Origin: Arcticibacter eurypsychrophilus
Lineage (GTDB): Bacteria > Bacteroidota > Bacteroidia > Sphingobacteriales > Sphingobacteriaceae
Length of the DNA stretch: 64,000 bases
Assembly: GCF_001730525.1 (NCBI RefSeq)
Contig: NZ_MDFN01000003.1
Span: 114,925 to 178,924 of the forward strand
Reading direction: 5' to 3'
Below, piece by piece: positions 1 through 7,929 of the stretch. The position numbers and the translations under genes are program-made. Positions within the stretch are counted from its first letter, which is position 1. Each line of letters starts with the position of its first letter. The notes beneath the pieces were generated by a model. It was not told the DNA's origin. It ran no database searches and worked only from the letters and a program-made list of their open reading frames with translations.

Positions 1-949
1 TTGCTGAAGAGATCTTGTCCTTTCTTCCTTGAAATTTCTCATCAGCTTCTGCTACTCTTTTGTTTGCTGCGATTAGTTTATCACGTTCCGTATGGAGATG
101 CCTGACTACTGTAGGGAACATTTTTTTTACTTGCTGATGTGCAGCAACCAATGTCATTGCTAAATGCGCCTTTTCTTTTTCAAGATAACAGATATCGGTG
201 TAAAGTTTAGCGATGTTATCTGCTAACAGACGTACAATTACTACACCTCCGCGATTCCTGGTACTCCATTTACTGATATCAGCAAGCTGTACCTCAAAAT
301 CACGAAGATGAAAGGTATACTGATCCAGATTAATCTTCACATCCTCCTCATTGAGGGACATGATGATCGTTTGCTTAATAAATTCAGCTTCCAGTTTAGA
401 ATTGAGGAATACGTTTTGAATGGTACGCGGAAGATTCTGATACTGGCGACTTTCTATCAAAGCAAACTTCCTGAATTCAGCCGGTAAACCTTTATTATTT
501 CCATATAAAATATCACGGTATTCTTCGTAATATTCAATTTTCCTTGAATAATGACCATGACCAGGAAATGTATTCCTGACCTGTTCCCATGACATCGACT
601 TATTCTCCGGACTAATGAAGTTAGAGCGATCATAGGCTCCGTCTATAAATCGAAATGCAGTCCTTCCTTGAGATTTAAAGGCAAGCACACAGAAAGAACC
701 GGTTTCCCTAACCACTTCATAAATGATATACGAATTGGGAAAAGGAAAATAATATTCATCAAAAGAACGCTTTCCTTTCTCTATTCCAAGTTTCAGTTTA
801 TCAGCGTTATAAAAGAATAGAATTGCCCGAAGCATGGTACTTTTACCTACTCCCTGTGTACCGATGAAATGTACATTACCGTCGATAGTGATGTCGGCAT
901 AACTAATATTCGCACTATTTATGAAAATTATCTTATTCAGGTATCTCAT
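1..949 (-). CDS. MksB/JetC-like SMC ATPase, N-terminal part (runs off left edge)
   Basis: About 316 codons are visible, reading from ATG at 949 to the window edge with no stop. Residues 36-43 are a Walker A loop (GTQGVGKS) in an N-terminal ATPase head, followed from about residue 240 by a charged helical stretch that looks like the start of a coiled coil. This is how MukB/MksB/JetC-type SMC proteins begin; they are usually about 1,000 residues, so most of the protein lies outside. The start overlaps the end of the upstream MksE-like gene by 17 bp, which implies translational coupling. Order (kleisin-like, KITE-like, SMC-like) matches MksFEB and Wadjet JetABC. A nuclease subunit (MksG/JetD) is not in the window; it could follow on the left. 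Alternative: another AAA ATPase with a coiled coil. Confidence 0.7.
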   Translation of the reverse strand, partial: MRYLNKIIFINSANISYADITIDGNVHFIGTQGVGKSTMLRAILFFYNADKLKLGIEKGKRSFDEYYFPFPNSYIIYEVVRETGSFCVLAFKSQGRTAFRFIDGAYDRSNFISPENKSMSWEQVRNTFPGHGHYSRKIEYYEEYRDILYGNNKGLPAEFRKFALIESRQYQNLPRTIQNVFLNSKLEAEFIKQTIIMSLNEEDVKINLDQYTFHLRDFEVQLADISKWSTRNRGGVVIVRLLADNIAKLYTDICYLEKEKAHLAMTLVAAHQQVKKMFPTVVRHLHTERDKLIAANKRVAEADEKFQGRKDKISSA

Positions 950-1502
950 TCTTAATATCTTCAGGAATATTTATAGTTAATATCAGCTGCTCCAGATAAG
1001 AAAATGATGCCAGGGTTTTGTATTCTTGCACAATCTCATTTTCTATTTCTATAAAATTATCTTTTTCAAGGTAATCTAGTATCTTTTCAAGAATCTCTGC
1101 ATGCTTTTCCTTACCACCTGCATACTTTTTTAAGTCTTCGAGCTTATTCTTCAAATCGGCATCAACTGACAGCCTAACCAGAATATCTGATGGTTTAAAA
1201 CGGAATCCAGAACTAAAACCGACTTCAAATGTTTTCAAAAAGTCGATGATGTCTATCCACTTCAATGCGGAATCAAGTTTACGCTCAATGTCTGCTTTGG
1301 TGTCCTTCCGCGTAAAATAATAGTACTCATCTCCTTCTTCCATAATGAGATTGATACCCGAAAAATAGGTATAGAAAGCATCGAAATCCTGATTAATAAC
1401 ACTATATAATTTACGAATATTATCCTTACTACTATTGGAACATATAAATTGCCCCTTATTCAGAATTTCAAATACATCAGATGACTGTTTAGGTATTTCC
1501 AT
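933..1502 (-). CDS. MksE-like condensin subunit (KITE/MukE type)
   Basis: 189 residues, the size usual for MukE/MksE/JetB. It has no signal peptide or membrane segment. The part from about 85 to 115 (SGFRFKPSDILVRLSVDAD) and the acidic end (IPEDIKNEIPE) resemble proteins of this phylum called condensin complex MksE. Its role would be a winged-helix dimer that bridges the kleisin and the SMC ATPase. It begins 1 bp after the MksF-like gene ends and overlaps the SMC-like gene, so the three are one operon. The assignment depends on order, size and partial recognition, not on a catalytic motif. Confidence 0.65.
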   Translation of the reverse strand: MEIPKQSSDVFEILNKGQFICSNSSKDNIRKLYSVINQDFDAFYTYFSGINLIMEEGDEYYYFTRKDTKADIERKLDSALKWIDIIDFLKTFEVGFSSGFRFKPSDILVRLSVDADLKNKLEDLKKYAGGKEKHAEILEKILDYLEKDNFIEIENEIVQEYKTLASFSYLEQLILTINIPEDIKNEIPE

Positions 1503-1503
1503 A

Positions 1504-2706
1504 TTAATACAGCGGATAAATTAACATATATTCAGTATCCTGCTTTAATGAATACTGATCTGTCAGATTAAAAAGCACATCATATTGTGAAATCAGCTGG
1601 CAGTAAACAGTGATACATTCTTCAAATGGAACCTCTCTTCCGAAATCATACGTTTGAAGGAAATCAAACAAATTATTACTTCCTGCCAGAAAGCTACTTT
1701 TCACTTCTTCCAAATTGACTTGTACAACCACAAGGGTATCCGATTTCAAATACTCTTCCAAGCTGTTCTCTGCCAGGTTTTGAACGATACGATTACCTGT
1801 TTGATTGCGACTGACAACCTTCCTGATAATATCGAGCACTTTGCTGTCATTTTGCAATTGCTCTATAGAAAGTTTTATTGTATAAGATGGATTAGGTTCA
1901 TATACCAATGCATTATCGGCTTGTAAAACCTGAACAATATTGGTTTTACTTTTAATTTCAAATTGGTCCTTCAGGTATTTCAATTGCCTGATTTTCTCCA
2001 TTAACCCACTTTGATATTTAAGGCGGTTAATAAACTCGATAATCTGCTTTTGGATATCAATCAGATTATGTCTACATTCATTAAGCTGAAGTTTTAACCT
2101 GATGATTATTTTATGTAACTCCTCATCAGAGGCTGTTTTAAAAAAAGTCTGTTCTTCCTCTCCTGAAATCAGGTTATCTGTTAAAGTAATCAGAACCGAA
2201 ATATCATTACGTTTAACATCAAGATGTTCAAGTTTAGCTTTTTTGATTTTATAGTTAGGTTCGTTTTTAAATGTATTATCGATATTCCTTTTTAAATCAA
2301 CTACATTACGTAAAGCAATCAGTCCTATTTTACGTAATGCACTTTTGATCAGCCGTAAATAACTATATTTCCTAATTTCGCTATTTTCTTTCAGGTAATA
2401 ATTTATGTTTTGCTGAATACTTTGGAGATTTTCATTGATGTAGGAAACATTGATTTCCTCATTGACTTCCAGAATTTGTTCAAAGAATTGAAGATACTGA
2501 TCGTCAAGCTCCAGAAAGCCACCGTTTTCTCTCAATACACCATAGTCAATAAGAGCCAGGATCTTATCTTCGTTATAATCCACCACTTCCAAAGCATACT
2601 CATATTTGTAGGAAAGCATTTTCCGCTTTTCAAAGATTTCGGTAAGCAGTTTTTGCTCGCGACTAAGTATAACTAGTAATTCTTTGATTGAAAAGAATGT
2701 TCTCAT
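1504..2706 (-). CDS. MksF/JetA-like protein, first gene of condensin-type operon
   Basis: 400 residues, soluble, mostly helical, with an N-terminal region that could be a winged helix (about 1-90) and a helical middle (about 200-260) rich in charged and leucine residues. This is the kleisin position (MukF/MksF/JetA) in the operon, and the length is near that family's range. I do not see a diagnostic motif, so the function comes from its neighbours: an MksE-size protein and an SMC-type ATPase follow at once. Wadjet/MksBEFG systems extrude and cut small circular DNA, and MukBEF-like ones organise the chromosome; the sequence shown cannot decide between them. A TAnnTTTG-type box lies about 50 bp upstream. 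Confidence 0.5.
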   Translation of the reverse strand: MRTFFSIKELLVILSREQKLLTEIFEKRKMLSYKYEYALEVVDYNEDKILALIDYGVLRENGGFLELDDQYLQFFEQILEVNEEINVSYINENLQSIQQNINYYLKENSEIRKYSYLRLIKSALRKIGLIALRNVVDLKRNIDNTFKNEPNYKIKKAKLEHLDVKRNDISVLITLTDNLISGEEEQTFFKTASDEELHKIIIRLKLQLNECRHNLIDIQKQIIEFINRLKYQSGLMEKIRQLKYLKDQFEIKSKTNIVQVLQADNALVYEPNPSYTIKLSIEQLQNDSKVLDIIRKVVSRNQTGNRIVQNLAENSLEEYLKSDTLVVVQVNLEEVKSSFLAGSNNLFDFLQTYDFGREVPFEECITVYCQLISQYDVLFNLTDQYSLKQDTEYMLIYPLY

Positions 2707-2756
2707 GATGCCTTTAACGCTTTAATTCGCTTATTTAATTACTGGATGTTATACTT

Positions 2757-2764
2757 CAAAGATA
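2757..2764 (-). promoter_or_regulatory. -7 box of the MksFEB-like operon promoter
   Basis: On the minus strand this reads TATCTTTG, a full match to the Bacteroidota -7 element TAnnTTTG. It sits 50 bp upstream of the first ATG at 2706. No clear TTG -33 element is seen at the expected spacing. Confidence 0.5.
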
Positions 2765-3180
2765 ACATCATCTGATAAAGCACGGAAGAAATTGAATTAT
2801 ATTTTTTTATCATCGTAGCGTGCATCGGTTGTATATTGGTAGAAATTGAAAACTATTTATATAACTTGAACACAAATAGTATGCAATAATGTAACTGAAT
2901 TTTAGTCTTCCTTATGAAAACAGATAATTTTAATAAAAGGTGAAGTTATAACTGATCAAAACCTTCATTTTTAAACCCTAATGTACTGTTGTCTTACGTA
3001 ATGCCCACATGACTATCTTAAGTAATGAAATCACTAAGAAGCATTTTAATTATTTCATTTAATCAGCATTATTAATGCATAAAAAGCTGTTTTATGACTT
3101 ATTTTTTAAAATATTTATCATTAAAAGTAGACTTTTTGTCAAAATTACCAAATTACAATTATTTAGTTTAACTCATAAAG

Positions 3181-3188
3181 TATATTTG
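3181..3188 (+). promoter_or_regulatory. -7 box for the MFS transporter gene
   Basis: TATATTTG matches TAnnTTTG and lies 86 bp upstream of the ATG at 3275. No good -33 TTG at 19-21 bp spacing. Confidence 0.45.
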
Positions 3189-3274
3189 CAATTCGAAATT
3201 TTGACCTTTGAACTAGTTAATAATTACGTTTAAGTACTTCTTTGAGTCATTTTTTTTGTTATGTTCACTACTCT

Positions 3275-4468
3275 ATGAAAAAAAGTTTAATACCACTTAC
3301 CTTGGGTGGCCTTGGGATAGGGACTACTGAATTTGTGATGATGGGTTTGCTGCCTGATATTGCTAAAGATTTCCAAATCAGTATACCAGTTGCGGGACAT
3401 TTAATTTCTGCTTATGCGCTTGGAGTAGTTATAGGCGCGCCATTACTGGTCGCTTTGAGCAGCAATATAGCCCCCAAAAAGATTCTGCTTGCTCTAATGG
3501 CCATGTTTACTATTTTCAATGCACTATCTGCATTTGCACCAAACAACACTTTCTTATTAATCTCCCGTTTATTGTCTGGTTTACCTCATGGCGCATTTTT
3601 CGGAGTGGGCTCTGTTGTTGCCAGTAGATTAGCTGACGAGGGGAAAAAAGCACAGGCAATCTCAGTTATGTTTGCCGGGCTAACAATAGCTAATTTACTC
3701 ACAGTTCCATTGGGTACTTTTATCGGTCATACCTATTCCTGGCGATTTACATTTGGCATTGTCGCTATCATTGGCTTAACTACATTAGTCTTCATTCAGC
3801 TGTGGCTACCCAAAATGCCTGTTAACCGTGCAGGAAACATAAAGACAGAACTTCAATTCTTTAAAAAGACAGAAGCCTGGCTAATTATTTTAATCACGGC
3901 CATAGGTACAGGAGGTCTATTTGCCTGGATTAGTTATATCGCACCACTAATGACTGAAGTCTCCCTTTTCAATGCAAATCAAGTACCTTATATTTTAACA
4001 TTAGCAGGTGCAGGAATGGTAGTTGGAAACATTATTGGAGGTATGCTTGCTGATAAAATCAATCCTGTTAAAGCTTGCGTTGCTTTGTTAACGGCAATGA
4101 CTATTTCGTTGATTATTACTTTCTTCATATCAGAAAACCAGATCCTTTCATTGGTATTAACCTTTATTATTGGGGCCCTTTCTATGGCTATAGCGGCTCC
4201 GATTCAAATATTAATGATTAGCACAGCTAAAGACGCAGAAATGCTTGGTGCTTCGGTCACACAGGCCGCATTTAATATTGGCAATGCCTTAGGTGCTTTT
4301 TTCGGTGGATTACCAATAGCTGCTGGTCTTGGTTATACCTCTCCGGCAATTGTAGGTGCGATTATGGCTTTCCTTGGTGTTTTGTTCGCCTGGTTATTAA
4401 TCAAAAAACAACAAGGTGCTGTTTCTGAACAATCCATTCCAATAGAAGGAGCTTTATTACCAAACTAA
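3275..4468 (+). CDS. MFS exporter, AraJ/DHA1 type
   Basis: About 397 residues with 12 hydrophobic segments. The opening (GIGTTEFVMMGLLPDIA) and the following SAYALGVVIGAPLL are typical of AraJ/YdhP-type drug:H+ antiporter-1 proteins of the inner membrane, which export sugars or drugs; the substrate cannot be read from sequence. I chose the ATG at 3275. A longer reading from TTG at 3242 adds eleven residues that are not membrane-like and break the normal N terminus. A decayed MATE exporter follows on the same strand, so this may once have been an efflux cluster. Confidence 0.85.
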   Translation: MKKSLIPLTLGGLGIGTTEFVMMGLLPDIAKDFQISIPVAGHLISAYALGVVIGAPLLVALSSNIAPKKILLALMAMFTIFNALSAFAPNNTFLLISRLLSGLPHGAFFGVGSVVASRLADEGKKAQAISVMFAGLTIANLLTVPLGTFIGHTYSWRFTFGIVAIIGLTTLVFIQLWLPKMPVNRAGNIKTELQFFKKTEAWLIILITAIGTGGLFAWISYIAPLMTEVSLFNANQVPYILTLAGAGMVVGNIIGGMLADKINPVKACVALLTAMTISLIITFFISENQILSLVLTFIIGALSMAIAAPIQILMISTAKDAEMLGASVTQAAFNIGNALGAFFGGLPIAAGLGYTSPAIVGAIMAFLGVLFAWLLIKKQQGAVSEQSIPIEGALLPN

Positions 4469-4589
4469 ATTTTTCTGCTTAAAATAAATTAAGTTGACAT
4501 CTACAGATGAAGACTGATTCGGTCTACGGCGGTGCGTTTCACGGTCAGATTTTTATAGCAGGTTCTAAAAAACACAATTATGCAATAGG

Positions 4590-5185
4590 TAATTGCTTCC
4601 TGTGGCTGGATCTTCCTTGCTCAACTGGTAGCAACAACCGGTGGCGATCACGGCTCTGCGGGTTATCAAACTGCCCTGCGTTTAATGATGTTTTTTATGC
4701 TTCCTGCATGGGGATTAAGCAGTGCTGCCGCTACTTTGGTTGGCCAAAACTTAGGGGCTGGTAAGCTGGACAGAGCGGAACAAGCTGTGATTTAGACTGC
4801 AAAATATAATTTTATGTATATGCTTTCCATAACCCTGATTTCCTTTGCAGGAGTTGAGGTACTTGTTTCCTTCTTTACGAATGATGAATAGGTAAAGATT
4901 GTCGATAAACAAGCTATTTATATCCTGAGTTCGGGTTATGTAGTATACGGAATTGGGATGGTATTGGTGAATACTTTCAATGGTGCAGGTGACACCTGGA
5001 CGCCAACCTGGATCAACTTATTCTGCTTTTGGTTATTTCAGATTCCACTGGCTTATTTTTTATCCAAACATCTAGGATTAGGACCCAAAGGGGTATTCAT
5101 GGCTATTCCAATTTCTGAAATTGCAATTTCAACCACAGGATATATTTTATTTAAAAAAGGTAAATGGGAAAAGGTAAAAGTATAA
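4590..5185 (+). pseudogene. MATE family efflux transporter, C-terminal remnant
   Basis: One frame reads as the last third of a MATE (NorM-like) Na+/H+-drug antiporter: SSAAATLVGQNLGAGKLDRA, then FFTNDE, then NTFNGAGDTWTPTWINL and a final membrane segment. It is broken by in-frame stops at 4793-4795 and 4889-4891, and the frame is lost upstream of about 4605. The N-terminal two thirds are absent. Confidence 0.85.
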
Positions 5186-5304
5186 GAGCATATAATTGCA
5201 TAACTTGTATATTTTATTCAAAAGCGAAAGTGGGAAAAAGCACCTAATTATACTACGGATGGTTTAATGCCAGGTCAGAAGTTGAATAAAATCCTAACAA
5301 GCAC

Positions 5305-7671
5305 CTATTCAATACTAAGCTTTCCTTTGAGACGAATATCGCTTGATGAAGCTCCAACCTCAACAGCAAATTCCCCTGGTTCCACTACCCATTGCATATT
5401 TACATTTAAAATTGCCAGGTCTTTCTTATCCAGATTCAGTTCGATCGTTTTTTGCTCACCGGCATTAAAACTAACTCGTTTAAATTTCTTAAGCTGTTTA
5501 ACGGGACTCACCATTGAACTTACTTTGTCCGTCACATAAAGTTGTATCACTTCATCCCCTTTACGTTCACTCTGATTTTTTACGTCAAATCGAACAGACA
5601 CCAGAAAGTTGTCGTTTGCCGAACCTTTCATGATAACCAGATTGCTGTATTCGAACTTAGAATAACTTAAACCATATCCAAATTTATACAAGGGATCAGC
5701 ACCTATTTCCACATAATCATGCGATAATGGTTTTTTTACATTATAATAAACAGGTAATTGCCCTACCGATCGAGGAACAGATATAGGTAAACGTCCTGCT
5801 GGGTTATAATCGCCAAAAAGAACATCTGCAATAGCATCACCACCCTCCTGTCCAGGATACCAGGCATTTAGAATGGCAGAAACATTTCCTGAAGGCCAGT
5901 TTAAGTTCAGTGGACGTCCTTCAATTAAAACCAAGACTACCGGTGTTCCTGTTTTAACAATTGCCTGGAGCATCTCCAGCTGTTTTCCCATCAGGTCTAA
6001 TGTGGAACGATCATAGCCTTCCCCACTTTCCATATCACTTAAAGCACTTGCACCCGCTGACACATTTGCAGCGCCCGTAATTAAATATTCAGTTTTGAAA
6101 TCTCTGGCACTAGATCCACCTAACACCACAACTGCAACTTCAGCATGACGAGCCGCATCTACAGCTTCTGCTATTTCATTAAATCCGGTATCCCGAATAG
6201 CGCATCCTTTGACATAAGTAACTGTCGAAGCAGCACCTAGTTTCGCTTTAATCCCTTTCAATACCGTTACCACTTCCTCCTGATCTTGTGGAGCAGTATA
6301 ATCCCCTAGCTGGTTATATATATTATCAGCGTTGGGACCAATAACAGCAATCCTTTTAATGCTTTTATTTAATGGCAGCAGGTTATTTTCATTTTTCAAT
6401 AGAATGATAGATTGCTGAGCCAATCTTCTAGCTAATAGTTTGTTCTTTGCACTTCCTACTTCCAGTCTAGCTCTAGCAGGATCAACGTAGGGATGCTCGA
6501 ACAAGTTCATTTTAAATTTAAGTCTCAAAACATATGCAACAGCAGAATCCAATGCACCTGCATTGACAATTCCTTTATTTACAGCATCTATTAATGCTTT
6601 CCCGTATCCATATCCACTCAGATCAACATCTAAACCAGCATTTATAGAAAGAGCAGCAGCCTCATCCGCAGTGGCAACTACCTGATGGTTATTCAGCAAT
6701 CCAGATATACTTCCAAGATCTGATACCACGAAACCCTTAAAGCCCCATTTATCCCTTAAAACATCCTTCAAAAGAACAGGATTAGCAGAACAGGGAATCC
6801 CATCAATCGAATTATAAGCAGTCATCACAGACCAGGCACCCGCCCTTACAGCAGCTTCAAAGGGAGGAAGATACGTTTGTTCCAATTCCCGGGGACCAAT
6901 ACTCACGCTACCTCCGTTATGCCCCCCTTCCGGAACACCATACGCCGCAAAATGCTTCAAAGTAGAAAGCACATGAACATCACTCTTCAGGTCATTTCCC
7001 TGGAAGCCTTTTACCATTGCTATTCCCATTTCAGAGTTCAAAACCGGATCTTCTCCATAGGTTTCTTCAACACGCGACCACCGAGGCTCTCTGGCTAAAT
7101 CAAGTACAGGCCCATAGCCAATATGGGCTCCCTGCAAGCGAGCCTCAGATGCAATTACTGAAGCCATTTCTTGAATCAACAAGGGATTCCATGTACTACT
7201 CTGCCCTATTGAGGTTGGAAAAACAGTTGTACCAATGGCCATATGCCCGTGAGGACATTCTTCTGCCAAAAACAGAGGTATTCCAAGTCTGGTATTTTCG
7301 ATTGCATATTTTTGAAGTGCATTTGTCACCTTAGCAGCCAACTCAGGATTAAGACCAGTTAGTAATGTCTTTTTTGTCCAGGGATCAGCTCTTAACGTAG
7401 CCCAAAGCATTCCTGTATGTTGTTCTGCTAAAGCTTGTTTAAATTTTGAGCTGACGGCTACTTTATTTCCGATCTTATCATACATCTCCCAACCCAGTAA
7501 AATAGAAAGCTGACCTACTTTTTCTTGCAAAGTCATTCTACCTATTAAATCACTTAACCTGCTTTCTATAGGAGCTGATGAATTTTTGTATAAAGGCTTT
7601 TTTTGTGCTATAGCGGGTACGATATAGCTTGTCAGAAGAAGCCCTAACAAACCTATTTTTTCTAAAATCAT
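5305..7671 (-). CDS. GH3 exo-beta-glycosidase (beta-glucosidase/beta-xylosidase)
   Basis: 788 residues with a signal peptide (cleaved after about residue 23), a GH3 N-terminal barrel, a C-terminal alpha/beta domain and a fibronectin III-like end, the full BglX-type layout. The nucleophile is D318 in GFVVSDLGSI; KHFAAYG (239-245) and MTAYNSIDG fit the active-site loops. GH3 enzymes release beta-linked glucose, xylose or GlcNAc from non-reducing ends. In this PUL, which lacks any other candidate xylosidase, removal of beta-1,2-xylose from an N-glycan core is an attractive role, but this is inference. It is last in the minus-strand gene series, 258 bp after the GH2 gene, and may have its own promoter in the repeat-bearing gap. 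Confidence 0.88.
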   Translation of the reverse strand: MILEKIGLLGLLLTSYIVPAIAQKKPLYKNSSAPIESRLSDLIGRMTLQEKVGQLSILLGWEMYDKIGNKVAVSSKFKQALAEQHTGMLWATLRADPWTKKTLLTGLNPELAAKVTNALQKYAIENTRLGIPLFLAEECPHGHMAIGTTVFPTSIGQSSTWNPLLIQEMASVIASEARLQGAHIGYGPVLDLAREPRWSRVEETYGEDPVLNSEMGIAMVKGFQGNDLKSDVHVLSTLKHFAAYGVPEGGHNGGSVSIGPRELEQTYLPPFEAAVRAGAWSVMTAYNSIDGIPCSANPVLLKDVLRDKWGFKGFVVSDLGSISGLLNNHQVVATADEAAALSINAGLDVDLSGYGYGKALIDAVNKGIVNAGALDSAVAYVLRLKFKMNLFEHPYVDPARARLEVGSAKNKLLARRLAQQSIILLKNENNLLPLNKSIKRIAVIGPNADNIYNQLGDYTAPQDQEEVVTVLKGIKAKLGAASTVTYVKGCAIRDTGFNEIAEAVDAARHAEVAVVVLGGSSARDFKTEYLITGAANVSAGASALSDMESGEGYDRSTLDLMGKQLEMLQAIVKTGTPVVLVLIEGRPLNLNWPSGNVSAILNAWYPGQEGGDAIADVLFGDYNPAGRLPISVPRSVGQLPVYYNVKKPLSHDYVEIGADPLYKFGYGLSYSKFEYSNLVIMKGSANDNFLVSVRFDVKNQSERKGDEVIQLYVTDKVSSMVSPVKQLKKFKRVSFNAGEQKTIELNLDKKDLAILNVNMQWVVEPGEFAVEVGASSSDIRLKGKLSIE

Positions 7672-7741
7672 ATTATACAGAAGCCATTTTAATAAGCGTT
7701 ATCAAATGCGAGTATATCGTTACTTATTGATCCTTACCCAA

Positions 7742-7911
7742 CCTAAATATTGACTGATTAATAAGCATTTCATTCGTTATTTAGAGGTCATGCACATTCA
7801 CCCAACACTAAATTTAACTGATTTATAAGCAATTTAAACCCTTATTGTAAATCAAGCACATTCAATCCTAAAGTTGACTAATTAACAAACACTTAACTCC
7901 GCACATCAATG
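7742..7911. repeat. Three imperfect direct repeats upstream of the GH3 gene
   Basis: Three copies of a degenerate unit whose common core is CTAAA..TTGACTGATTAATAAGCA-like begin near 7742, 7807 and 7867 (spacings 65 and 60 bp). Copies 1 and 2 both end in GCACATTCA and copy 3 in GCACATCAAT. They occupy most of the gap between GH2 and GH3. Confidence 0.55.
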
Positions 7912-7929
7912 CCCGTTTACCAGTACTTA

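Larger units (their letters stand above)
2707..3274. other. Divergent intergenic region, AT-rich
   Basis: 568 bp between two divergent transcription units. Apart from the two promoter boxes listed separately, I see no reading frame, hairpin or repeat that I can support. Confidence 0.5.

Noticed and set aside
5305..7671. GH3 called specifically as a cellobiose-type beta-glucosidase
   Set aside because: Family motifs do not fix sugar specificity, and the context favours a xylosidase-like role; left open.
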